From an uncultured SAR86 cluster bacterium (GTDB lineage: Bacteria; Pseudomonadota; Gammaproteobacteria; Magnimaribacterales; Magnimaribacteraceae): a DNA stretch of 64,000 nt. Made by a program: the position numbers and the translations under genes. The first letter of the stretch is position 1; each line of letters begins with the position of its first letter. The notes beneath the pieces were generated by a model, which was not told the DNA's origin, did no database searches, and saw nothing but the letters and a program-made list of their open reading frames with translations. The stretch is taken from positions 186,001-250,000 of the forward strand of contig CACGNN010000001.1 in the NCBI GenBank assembly GCA_902574355.1, in the 5' to 3' direction. Below are positions 26,844-34,495 of the stretch, piece after piece.

Positions 26844-27320
26844 TTAGAAATTTTCTAAATTGTCAACCTGAATCTTTTTGCTTATTGGTGGGTAACAGAA
26901 ACCTTTCTCATTACACCCTTGATAAACTACCTTTACAGACTCAAGATCTTTAGTCTTATCTATAGTCTGTTTAACCTTGTTGTAGAAGACATTGACATTC
27001 CCAAAGTAAATATCATTGATCCTTATCGCCTTACCCTCTATTTTTTGGTTTTCGACAAGATCGTTATCTAAATAAGTTTTAAATTTATCTTTATACAAAA
27101 AGCAGTTTTCTTTAATAGTCCATGTAAGTATGATGCTTTCATCATCTTGTATATGAGCGCTAAAGATAAAAGCTTCATCGCCAGAAAGAACCTTATCGTT
27201 TGTAATTTTTTCTAGAAAAGATTCAGTAGGATAAGAGTAAGAAGCGAATGCAAAGATAGGAACAATGACAAAACATTTTTTCAAAGTTATTTTTATAAGT
27301 TTTTTTACTTTTATAATCAT
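26844..27320 (-). CDS. Stand-alone DsbD N-terminal (alpha) domain protein, periplasmic
   Basis: Resembles the periplasmic N-terminal domain of the thiol:disulfide interchange protein DsbD. The active-site block YQGCNEKGFCYPP matches the CxxxxxC pair of E. coli nDsbD, and LTWTIKENCFLYKDK corresponds to its W-x-I-x-x-x-C-Y-L-Y-x-D strand. A signal peptide is visible. Neither the eight-helix membrane domain nor the C-terminal thioredoxin domain follows: the protein stops after 158 residues. The ATG at 27320 is taken; a TTG at 27284 would give a tidier signal peptide (MKKCFVIVPIFAFASYSYP). Either start overlaps the divergent copper-chaperone gene. Confidence 0.8.
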   Translation of the reverse strand: MIIKVKKLIKITLKKCFVIVPIFAFASYSYPTESFLEKITNDKVLSGDEAFIFSAHIQDDESIILTWTIKENCFLYKDKFKTYLDNDLVENQKIEGKAIRINDIYFGNVNVFYNKVKQTIDKTKDLESVKVVYQGCNEKGFCYPPISKKIQVDNLENF

Positions 27321-27702
27321 TGGCTGCTCTAAACAAACTCCTCAAGAAGTCATTATAAAGGATGCACATGTTTATGTTCCCTTAAAAGGTTCGATGATGA
27401 CTAGTGGATACCTAAGTATAGAAAATACTTCCAATAAATTTTTTGAGATAACAGGAATATCATGTTCGTCATCCAGAGCTGAAATTCATGAAACAAAAAT
27501 AAATGCTGCAGGAATTATGACAATGGAAAAAAGGAATAGATTTGTTTTAACTCCTTTTGAAAAAATAATTTTTGTCCCTGGCGGGAAACATATTATGCTT
27601 TGGGGATTGAGTGACCCTACTGAGAAATATTTAGACTGTTCATTTAATGTCTTCGATGAAGATCCTATAAATTTTAAATTTACGGTACAAAAGCGTGGAT
27701 AA
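27265..27702 (+). CDS. PCuAC-family periplasmic copper chaperone, lipoprotein
   Basis: Copper(I)-binding protein that delivers copper to cytochrome oxidase centres. The signal peptide ends in a lipobox with Cys21 (FIIIGCSKQ), so it is probably membrane-anchored. The core has GSMMTSGYLSIENTSN, the ligand stretch EIHETKINAAGIMTME and GGKHIMLWGL, in agreement with the H(M)x10Mx21HxM pattern. The 5' end overlaps the divergent DsbD-like gene by 20-56 nt depending on that gene's start. It overlaps the ABC ATPase gene downstream by 8 nt. Confidence 0.87.
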   Translation: MTKHFFKVIFISFFTFIIIGCSKQTPQEVIIKDAHVYVPLKGSMMTSGYLSIENTSNKFFEITGISCSSSRAEIHETKINAAGIMTMEKRNRFVLTPFEKIIFVPGGKHIMLWGLSDPTEKYLDCSFNVFDEDPINFKFTVQKRG

Positions 27703-29287
27703 AATATTAGAAATTAATAATTTAGTCATTGATTTTGAATCAAACGACTCAATTTTTAGAGCCGTAGATGGTATTTCCTTTACCATTGAAAAGGGCAAAA
27801 CATTATCTATAGTAGGTGAGTCTGGATCAGGTAAATCTGTGACAGCATTATCCATCCTTCAGTTACTACCTGAAGGAACGGTTCAGTATTCTTCTGAATC
27901 ATCAATCAAATTTGAAAATGATGAAATTATCGCTTGTCCCAAAAAAACCTTATCCGCTTTGAGAGGTAATAAAATCTCTATGATATTTCAGGAACCAATG
28001 ACATCGCTTAATCCTTATCAAAAAGTAGGCTTCCAGATAGATGAAACACTAATAGTACATAAAAAATTAACATCAAAACAAGCTAGAGAAAAGACGATTG
28101 ACCTACTAAAAAAAGTAAAAATTCCTGAACCAGAAACAAAAGTTGATTCTTATCCTCATCAGCTATCAGGAGGTCAAAGGCAAAGAATAATGATTGCTAT
28201 GGCTCTAGCAAATGAACCAGAACTATTAATTGCTGACGAACCAACAACTGCCCTTGATGTAACTGTTGAGAAAGCACTATTAGAATTATTATCTGACTTA
28301 CAGAAAGAGTTTGGTATGTCTATATTATTCATTACTCATGATTTGAATATTGTAAGAAGATTTTCTGATGAAGTTTGTGTCATGAAAGAAGGAAAAATAG
28401 TTGAATCAGGGAAGGTTAAGCATATCTTTGATAATCCTCAGCATTCCTATACCGTCAAGTTACTTAATTCCATACCTGGCAAGAAAGCGGAATTAAATCT
28501 TGAGAATGAGCAGTTACTTACTGGTCGAAAAGTGGATATAAAATATCCAATAACAAAGAATATATTTGGCAAAACAGTAGATTTTTTGAATGCTGTAAAG
28601 AAAGTTGATATAACAATACATAGTGGCTCCACTACAGGCTTAGTTGGTGAATCTGGTTCAGGTAAGTCATCCTTGGCAAGAGCTTTGTTAGGTATTGAAA
28701 AGGCAGAAGGTAACATCATTTTTAACGGAAGAAATATACATCATTTGAACTCCAGTGAAACCAGGACATTTAAAAAAGATTTTCAAATAGTGTTCCAAGA
28801 TCCTTTTGGCTCTTTGTCTCCAAGGATGACAATTGGAGAAATAGTGGGAGAAGGGCTGAGAGTTCATGAACCGAGTTTAAGCAAGGATGAGAGAGAAAAA
28901 AAAATCATTAAGGCTCTTGAGGATGTCGAATTAGACCATTCTTCTTTTTCAAGATTTCCGCATGAATTATCCGGAGGACAAAGACAAAGAGTTGCTATTG
29001 CAAGGGCAATTATTTTGGAGCCTAAACTTATATTATTAGACGAGCCCACTTCCGCTTTAGATGTTTCTATTCAGATGCAAATATTACATCTTTTGAAAGA
29101 TCTTCAATCAAGACTGGGGTTGGCCTTCCTTTGTATTAGTCATGACTTGAAGGTTATTAGATTTTTATCTGATTATGTGTATGTGATGAAAGACGGCATT
29201 ATAGTTGAGGATGGCACTTCAGAAGATTTGTTTGAGTCTCCAAAACAAGCCTACACAAAAGAACTATTAGCTGCATCATTAGCTTAA
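27695..29287 (+). CDS. Fused double ABC ATPase of peptide/nickel type (YejF/DppDF-like)
   Basis: Two complete ABC nucleotide-binding domains in one 530-residue chain, as in YejF. Domain 1 has Walker A GESGSGKSV, signature QLSGGQRQRIMIA and Walker B LLIADEPTTALDV; domain 2 has GESGSGKSSL, ELSGGQRQRVAIA and LILLDEPTSALDV. This type energises Dpp/Opp-like importers of peptides, microcin C or similar. Translation starts with GTG at 27695, inside the end of the copper-chaperone gene. No permease or binding-protein gene is adjacent, unlike yejABEF, so partners must lie elsewhere. Confidence 0.92.
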   Translation: MDKILEINNLVIDFESNDSIFRAVDGISFTIEKGKTLSIVGESGSGKSVTALSILQLLPEGTVQYSSESSIKFENDEIIACPKKTLSALRGNKISMIFQEPMTSLNPYQKVGFQIDETLIVHKKLTSKQAREKTIDLLKKVKIPEPETKVDSYPHQLSGGQRQRIMIAMALANEPELLIADEPTTALDVTVEKALLELLSDLQKEFGMSILFITHDLNIVRRFSDEVCVMKEGKIVESGKVKHIFDNPQHSYTVKLLNSIPGKKAELNLENEQLLTGRKVDIKYPITKNIFGKTVDFLNAVKKVDITIHSGSTTGLVGESGSGKSSLARALLGIEKAEGNIIFNGRNIHHLNSSETRTFKKDFQIVFQDPFGSLSPRMTIGEIVGEGLRVHEPSLSKDEREKKIIKALEDVELDHSSFSRFPHELSGGQRQRVAIARAIILEPKLILLDEPTSALDVSIQMQILHLLKDLQSRLGLAFLCISHDLKVIRFLSDYVYVMKDGIIVEDGTSEDLFESPKQAYTKELLAASLA

Positions 29288-29312
29288 TTTATAAGTTCTG
29301 TTGTTTCTAATT

Positions 29313-29318
29313 TATAAT
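29313..29318 (+). promoter_or_regulatory. -10 box of ilvD, near-leaderless spacing
   Basis: TATAAT ends 7 nt before the ilvD ATG at 29326. No Shine-Dalgarno lies between (TCCCCTT). No good -35 was recognised. Confidence 0.45.
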
Positions 29319-29325
29319 TCCCCTT

Positions 29326-30999
29326 ATGTCTAAAGATAAAAGAAAATATTCATCGGAGATTGTCGACGGCGTAGAACAAGCCCCTTCAAGAGCTATGCTA
29401 AGAGCAGTAGGTTTTGAATCTGAAGATTTCAATAAACCGCAGGTTGGTATTGCTTCAACTTGGAGTATGGTTACACCTTGCAATATGCATATCAATCAAC
29501 TAGCTGAATCTGCCGCGAGTGGAGCTGACTCAGTTGGATCTAAATCAGTAATATTTAATACAATCACTGTCTCTGATGGCATATCAATGGGTACTAAGGG
29601 CATGAGGTATTCACTCATTTCAAGAGAAGTTATAGCAGATTCCATAGAAACAGTAGTTGGTGGTCAAGGATTCGATGGATTAATTACGATTGGTGGATGT
29701 GACAAGAATATGCCAGCATGTGTAATGGCTATGGCACGGTTAAATAGACCATCGATTTTTGTTTACGGAGGTAGTATCAAACCAGGATCTAATCGTACTG
29801 ATGTTGTGTCAGTTTTTGAGGCGGTAGGAAAACACTCTGAAGGAGCTATTTCTGATATTGAATTATTAGATATTGAGTCAACTGCAATTCCTGGTCCTGG
29901 TTCTTGCGGAGGAATGTATACAGCAAATACCATGGCTTCAGCTATTGAAGCTTTGGGTATGAGCCTTCCTAATAGCTCAGCTCAAGAGGCAGTTTCTTCA
30001 AGTAAACTAAAAGATTCTTCTGATGCGGGTGAATCAATCATGAATTTAATTTCTTTAGATTTAAAGCCTCGCGATATTATGACTAAGCAGGCATTTGAAA
30101 ACGCAATTGCAGTTGTAATAGCCCTTGGAGGATCCACTAATGCTGTATTACATTTATTGGCGATTGCCCATGAAGCAAAAATAAATCTATCTTTAAATGA
30201 TTTTGAAAGAATTGGAAAAAGAACACCAGTCTTGGCAGATTTAAGACCAAGCGGTAAGTATCTGATGTCCGAGTTGATCGAAATTGGCGGTATTGTTCCT
30301 CTGATGAAGAGTATGCTTGAAAAAGGTTTAATTGATGGAAATCAAATGACAGTTACAGGAAAAACACTTGAAGAAAATCTTTCAGACTATGATCATTACC
30401 CAAAAGATCAAAAAATAATTACATCAACAGATAAACCAATAAAAATAGATAGTCATCTAAGAATTCTGTATGGAAACTTAGCACCCTCTGGTGCAGTTGC
30501 CAAAATTTCAGGTAAAGAAGGCTTAAGTTTCCAAGGTAAAGCAAAAGTCTATAACTCTGAAGAAGATGCAATGGAAGGCATCCTATCTAATCAAATATCA
30601 GAAGGCGATGTCCTAGTTATTAGATATGAAGGACCAAGAGGAGCTCCAGGCATGAGAGAGATGTTAAGTCCAACATCTGCAATAATGGGCAAAGGACTTG
30701 GTGACAAAGTAGCTTTCTTAACTGACGGCAGGTTTTCAGGTGGAACACATGGTTTTGTTGTGGGACATATCACTCCTGAAGCATATGACGGAGGTCCTAT
30801 AGCTTTAATTAATGAAGGTGATCTTATCTCCATCGACGCAACAACAAATCAGGTAAATATTGATTTATCTGATGAAGAATTAGCTAAGCGAAAAGAGTCA
30901 TGGCTATGCCCTGTGCAAGAAGAGGAAGGAGGGGTACTAGATAAGTACAGGTCTCTTGTGACTTCTGCTTCTGAAGGAGCAGTTACTACAAAAAAATAA
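29326..30999 (+). CDS. ilvD: Dihydroxy-acid dehydratase
   Basis: Iron-sulfur dehydratase producing the 2-oxoacid precursors of valine and isoleucine. It has 557 residues. Cluster-binding and active-site motifs are [63 protein letters not shown] and [17 protein letters not shown]. It is transcribed alone, away from ilvBHC at 46-49 kb, though both loci are on the plus strand. Confidence 0.96.
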   Translation: MSKDKRKYSSEIVDGVEQAPSRAMLRAVGFESEDFNKPQVGIASTWSMVTPCNMHINQLAESAASGADSVGSKSVIFNTITVSDGISMGTKGMRYSLISREVIADSIETVVGGQGFDGLITIGGCDKNMPACVMAMARLNRPSIFVYGGSIKPGSNRTDVVSVFEAVGKHSEGAISDIELLDIESTAIPGPGSCGGMYTANTMASAIEALGMSLPNSSAQEAVSSSKLKDSSDAGESIMNLISLDLKPRDIMTKQAFENAIAVVIALGGSTNAVLHLLAIAHEAKINLSLNDFERIGKRTPVLADLRPSGKYLMSELIEIGGIVPLMKSMLEKGLIDGNQMTVTGKTLEENLSDYDHYPKDQKIITSTDKPIKIDSHLRILYGNLAPSGAVAKISGKEGLSFQGKAKVYNSEEDAMEGILSNQISEGDVLVIRYEGPRGAPGMREMLSPTSAIMGKGLGDKVAFLTDGRFSGGTHGFVVGHITPEAYDGGPIALINEGDLISIDATTNQVNIDLSDEELAKRKESWLCPVQEEEGGVLDKYRSLVTSASEGAVTTKK

Positions 31000-31012
31000 T
31001 TCTTTTAGAATC

Positions 31013-31041
31013 TTGATAAATTGACAATTTAGTCCAATAAT
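31013..31041 (+). promoter_or_regulatory. Putative trxA promoter
   Basis: TTGATA (31013-31018), a 17-nt spacer and AATAAT (31036-31041) match sigma70 boxes at five of six positions each. The leader is about 50 nt and ends with a strong AAGGAGGAAAT before the trxA ATG. Confidence 0.45.
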
Positions 31042-31096
31042 AGTTTTTCAAATGATTCTTTGTAAATTCCAATCAAAAATATCCTAAGGAGGAAAT

Positions 31097-31417
31097 ATGA
31101 ATGTTGTCACACTGACGGATGACAATTTCGAAACCGAAGTTAATGCATCTGATAAACCTGTGCTAGTTGATTACTGGGCAACCTGGTGTGGTCCTTGCAA
31201 GATGGTAGGTCCAATAGTTGAGGAAATAGCTATCGAGTTTTCAGACAAAATTAAAGTAGGAAAATTAGATGTTGATACAAATCAAACCTCTGCCGCTCAA
31301 CAAAATGTTATGAGTATACCTACACTTGCTATATTTAAAGGTGGTGAGCTGGTTGCTCAACAGGTCGGTGCACTAAGCAAAACCCAATTAACAGAATTCA
31401 TAGAATCAAATCTATAG
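31097..31417 (+). CDS. trxA: Thioredoxin
   Basis: Cytosolic disulfide reductase of 106 residues. The active site WCGPCK lies in VDYWATWCGPCKMVGPIVEE, with the conserved cis-proline in MSIPTLAIFKGGE. The start follows an unusually strong Shine-Dalgarno, AAGGAGG, 5 nt upstream. The trxA-rho neighbourhood is conserved in Gammaproteobacteria. Confidence 0.96.
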   Translation: MNVVTLTDDNFETEVNASDKPVLVDYWATWCGPCKMVGPIVEEIAIEFSDKIKVGKLDVDTNQTSAAQQNVMSIPTLAIFKGGELVAQQVGALSKTQLTEFIESNL

Positions 31418-31455
31418 AAAAAACTAGACTCTCAATACTAAGAAGGTTAGTATAA

Positions 31456-31518
31456 ATGTATCAAAGTTTCTTTGGTCAACCCCTTTTCTCAAGCAATAAC
31501 TTTATTTTATGCAATTAA
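31456..31518 (+). CDS. Possible rho leader peptide (20 codons)
   Basis: An ATG at 31456 preceded by AAGG (31442-31446 region) opens 20 codons ([10 protein letters not shown]..., ending FILCN) whose TAA lies at 31516-31518, just inside the start of rho (ATG 31509). rho itself lacks a Shine-Dalgarno, so reinitiation after this peptide is plausible. E. coli also has a short ORF before rho, but the sequence here is not similar. It may be chance. Confidence 0.25.
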   Translation: MYQSFFGQPLFSSNNFILCN

Positions 31519-32768
31519 CAGAATTAAAAAAAATGCCGGTTGAGCAGCTAATTGAGCTGGGTGAAGAGTGCGGCATAGAAAATGCTTCGCGAGCAAAAAG
31601 ACAAGATATTGTATTTGGCATACTTAAGAGCAAAGCAAAGAATGGCGAAGATATAGAAGGTGAAGGTGTTCTTGAAATTCTTCAAGATGGTTTTGGTTTT
31701 TTAAGATCTCCAGATTCTTCTTACTTAGCTGGACCAGATGATATTTATGTATCTCCAAGTCAAATTAGAAGATTTGGATTAAGAACTGGAGACACAATAA
31801 AAGGTAAAATTAGATCTCCTAAAGACGGCGAAAGATATTTTGCAATTCTTAAGATTGAAGAAATAAACTTTGAACAACCGGACAAAACAAAAAATAAACC
31901 CTCATTTGAAAATCTAACACCTCTTTTCCCAGATGAGAGGATGCTTTTTGAATTAGGGACTGGAAGTACAGAAGATTTATCTTCAAGGGTTATTGATCTT
32001 ACAGCTCCAACTGGTAAAGGTCAGAGGTCTCTCATAGTCTCCCCACCCAAAGCTGGCAAGACCCTACTTCTTCAGAGTATAGCTCACTCTATAGAAAGAA
32101 ATAATCCTGAATGTAAAATTATGGTTCTCCTTGTTGACGAAAGACCTGAGGAGGTCACTGAGATGAAACGTTCTGTTAAGGGCGAAGTAATTGCAAGTAC
32201 TTTTGATGAAGCTCCAACTAGACACGTTCAGGTCGCAGAAATGGCAATCAATAAGGCTCGAAGGCTAGTTGAACATAAACATGATGTAGTTATTTTGCTT
32301 GATTCTATAACTCGTCTAGCCAGAGCATACAATTCTACTCAAGCAGCTTCTGGTAAGATTCTAACAGGTGGAGTTGATGCAAATGCATTGCAAAAACCTA
32401 AAAGATTTTTTGGAGCGGCAAGAAATATAGAAGGCGGTGGAAGCTTGTCAATAATTGCAACTGCACTTATTGATACAGGATCAAGAATGGATGAAGTTAT
32501 CTTTGAAGAATTTAAAGGAACAGGAAATTCAGAAATCAATCTTGATCGTAAAATAGCAGAAAAAAGAGTTTTTCCTGCGATCAACGTCCGTAAAACTGGA
32601 ACAAGAAGAGAGGATCTACTAACTTCTAATCTTGAACTAAGAAACATCACAGTTCTTAGAAAACTTCTTAATGAGATGGACGATACAGCTGCAATGGAGT
32701 GGGTACTGGACAAACTTAAAGATTATAAGACCAACGCAGAATTCTTTGAATCTATGAAAAGAAAGTAA
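31509..32768 (+). CDS. rho: Transcription termination factor Rho
   Basis: Hexameric RNA helicase that ends transcription of untranslated RNA. It has 419 residues, the E. coli length. The N-terminus [20 protein letters not shown], the RNA-binding OLD-like domain ([20 protein letters not shown]) and the ATPase P-loop [16 protein letters not shown] are clear; [23 protein letters not shown] and [20 protein letters not shown] follow. It lies about 90 nt behind trxA, with no Shine-Dalgarno at its ATG. Confidence 0.97.
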   Translation: MQLTELKKMPVEQLIELGEECGIENASRAKRQDIVFGILKSKAKNGEDIEGEGVLEILQDGFGFLRSPDSSYLAGPDDIYVSPSQIRRFGLRTGDTIKGKIRSPKDGERYFAILKIEEINFEQPDKTKNKPSFENLTPLFPDERMLFELGTGSTEDLSSRVIDLTAPTGKGQRSLIVSPPKAGKTLLLQSIAHSIERNNPECKIMVLLVDERPEEVTEMKRSVKGEVIASTFDEAPTRHVQVAEMAINKARRLVEHKHDVVILLDSITRLARAYNSTQAASGKILTGGVDANALQKPKRFFGAARNIEGGGSLSIIATALIDTGSRMDEVIFEEFKGTGNSEINLDRKIAEKRVFPAINVRKTGTRREDLLTSNLELRNITVLRKLLNEMDDTAAMEWVLDKLKDYKTNAEFFESMKRK

Positions 32769-32770
32769 TA

Positions 32771-33016
32771 TTACTTCTCTTTTCCTTTCTTTTTATCAGC
32801 TCTTCTTGAGAAAAATAACTTTTCAACTATCCCAATACAAAGCACAAAAATCAAAGTAAAAAAAGCTATAAAAGAGATCATCATTTCTGAGTTCACGATT
32901 ATTTCCTTATTTAAAAACTGTATTTTCGAAGGAGGAAAAAGATTGAGAGAATCATTGAAAGTAATAACCAAAGTTATACATAAAAAAATAAGAATGAGGA
33001 ACAATCTAGCTTTCAT
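32771..33016 (-). CDS. Small two-helix membrane protein of unknown function
   Basis: Not recognised. From the ATG at 33016 it has 81 residues, MKARLFLILIFLCITLVITF forming a first hydrophobic helix and MMISFIAFFTLIFVLCIGIV (about 44-63) a second, ending in a very basic tail SRRADKKKGKEK. A GTG- or ATG-type start eight codons upstream is possible. It overlaps the end of rsmD by 11 nt, so it is likely co-translated with it. Its stop faces the rho stop inside a perfect palindrome. Confidence 0.6.
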   Translation of the reverse strand: MKARLFLILIFLCITLVITFNDSLNLFPPSKIQFLNKEIIVNSEMMISFIAFFTLIFVLCIGIVEKLFFSRRADKKKGKEK

Positions 33017-33569
33017 AGAGATAAAATTTTGTTTGTCCACCTTTTGATAGTTTAATTTGACTTAATTTGGTTTTGAGTGAATTTATATCAAAGTCCTTTT
33101 CGCACTCAATATAAACCAATCCATTTTTTGCTAATAAGGCATTTTTATCAATTATATCCAATGATCTTTGAATGAGGTTTTCATGAAATGGAGGATCTAA
33201 AAAAATTAAATCAAATTTATCTTTTAAGTTAATAAAATTAATCGAAGTTGAGTTTGCATTAATAATTCTGCATTTCTTTTTTATTCCGAGTTGCTTTGCA
33301 ATCTCTTCAATTGAGTTACAAAGACTCTTTTGTTTTTCGATAAAGAGAACCTCTTTTGCTCCTCTAGAAAGTGCTTCAAAACCTAAGGATCCTGTTCCAG
33401 CAAACATGTCGAGACAATTCTTGTTATCGAGATCGTTTAATAACCAATTAAATAGTGTTTCTTTTGTCTTACTCTCAGTAGGCCTTAAACTTTTGTTAGG
33501 CTTAAAAGTTATCTTTGTACCTCTAAATTTACCGGCAATAATTCTTGTTGTTGCTTGTCTTTTGGCCAT
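33006..33569 (-). CDS. rsmD: 16S rRNA (guanine-966-N2)-methyltransferase
   Basis: Methylates G966 of 16S rRNA with S-adenosylmethionine. It starts at MAKRQATTRIIAGKFRGTKI (33569); twenty further upstream codons are open but run into the divergent gene and lack similarity. Motifs: RIIAGKFRG, LRPTESKTKETLFNWL, the SAM-binding DMFAGTGSLGFEALSRGA and the catalytic DPPF in DLIFLDPPFHENL. It has 187 residues, typical. Often paired with coaD or ftsY; here it is alone with the small membrane protein downstream. Confidence 0.93.
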   Translation of the reverse strand: MAKRQATTRIIAGKFRGTKITFKPNKSLRPTESKTKETLFNWLLNDLDNKNCLDMFAGTGSLGFEALSRGAKEVLFIEKQKSLCNSIEEIAKQLGIKKKCRIINANSTSINFINLKDKFDLIFLDPPFHENLIQRSLDIIDKNALLAKNGLVYIECEKDFDINSLKTKLSQIKLSKGGQTKFYLYES

Positions 33570-33630
33570 ATGAACAATATTATGCTTTTTCAAACCACTA
33601 GTAACTAAATTTGATCCGTGGTTTTCCAAG

Positions 33631-34101
33631 ATGGAAGATTTAAAGAAAAGCTATATCAATGCTATGCGAGGTGTTACCTCAACTGTGAGTATTATCTCAG
33701 CCAAAGCAGATGGTGAGAGACATGCAATGACTGCAACGTCGGTAACTTCTTTATCGTTAGACCCACCTGCCATGTTGGTTTGTGTAAACAAAGACGCTTC
33801 TATACATAACATTATCAATTATGGGTCCTCATTTTGCATAAATATATTATCTAGTAGACAGAAGGAACTCGCCGAAGTGTGCAGTAAAAGCGAAGAAGGG
33901 GAAGCTAGATTTGAAGGTCAACATTGGAAAGAGAATGATAGCTTTATTTATGCGAAACGCTCTTTATCAAATATCTTTTGTGAGTGCTCTAACCTTGTTG
34001 AACATACAAGCCATACAATATTTATAGGAAATGTAATCAGTGTTCTAAATAGTGATGAAGATTGTCCTTTAATATATGGTTCTGGAAAATACTTAAATTA
34101 A
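33631..34101 (+). CDS. Flavin reductase-like FMN-binding protein
   Basis: Member of the flavin reductase family that supplies reduced FMN/FAD to monooxygenases. It has 156 residues. MRGVTSTVSIISAK, then HAMTATSVTSLSLDPPAMLVCVN, is the characteristic FMN-binding segment, followed by FCINILSSRQKELA. It ends 4 nt before the DUF4399 gene. No monooxygenase is adjacent; the TauD-like dioxygenase at 61 kb does not need flavin, so the partner is unknown. Confidence 0.85.
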   Translation: MEDLKKSYINAMRGVTSTVSIISAKADGERHAMTATSVTSLSLDPPAMLVCVNKDASIHNIINYGSSFCINILSSRQKELAEVCSKSEEGEARFEGQHWKENDSFIYAKRSLSNIFCECSNLVEHTSHTIFIGNVISVLNSDEDCPLIYGSGKYLN

Positions 34102-34105
34102 TAAT

Positions 34106-34495
34106 ATGAAATTACTTGCTACTATCTTTTTATTGTTCCCTTTGATTATTTATTCCGAAAGTAAGGTTTATTTCATTAACCTTGAAGATGGGGATGAGGT
34201 GCAGTCTCCATTTCTGGTTCAATTTGGCCTCAAAGGAAAAGGTATAGCACCAGCTGGTGTTGATGTAGATAATACGGGCCATCATCATTTACTAATTAAT
34301 GTAGATTCAATAGATTACTATTTACCCATACCTTCATCTAATCAGCACATTCATTTTGGTTTAGGTCAGACAGAAACCGAACTAAATTTGCCTCCAGGCG
34401 AGCACCAACTTCAATTAATTTTAGGTGATAAATATCACGTTCCCCATCAGCCGCCACTCGTCTCGAATAAAATTCAAGTAATAGTAACTGAGTAA
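34106..34495 (+). CDS. DUF4399-family exported protein
   Basis: Secreted protein of 129 residues with a signal peptide (MKLLATIFLLFPLIIYSES). The mature part has VYFINLEDGDEVQSPFLVQFGLKGKGIAPAG, then a histidine-rich GHHHLLINVD, NQHIHFGLGQTETELNLPPG and KYHVPHQPP. This pattern matches DUF4399, whose function is unknown; the clustered histidines could bind metal. Its TAA directly abuts the ATG of the first DUF5916 gene, so the two are probably co-translated. Confidence 0.75.
   Translation: MKLLATIFLLFPLIIYSESKVYFINLEDGDEVQSPFLVQFGLKGKGIAPAGVDVDNTGHHHLLINVDSIDYYLPIPSSNQHIHFGLGQTETELNLPPGEHQLQLILGDKYHVPHQPPLVSNKIQVIVTE

Noticed and set aside
31021..31026. Consensus TTGACA as the trxA -35
   Set aside because: No acceptable -10 lies 16-18 nt downstream; the TTGATA-N17-AATAAT pair fits better.
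32339..32713. Open frame of 124 codons antisense to rho
   Set aside because: rho is unmistakable on the other strand, and no start signal or motif supports the antisense frame.
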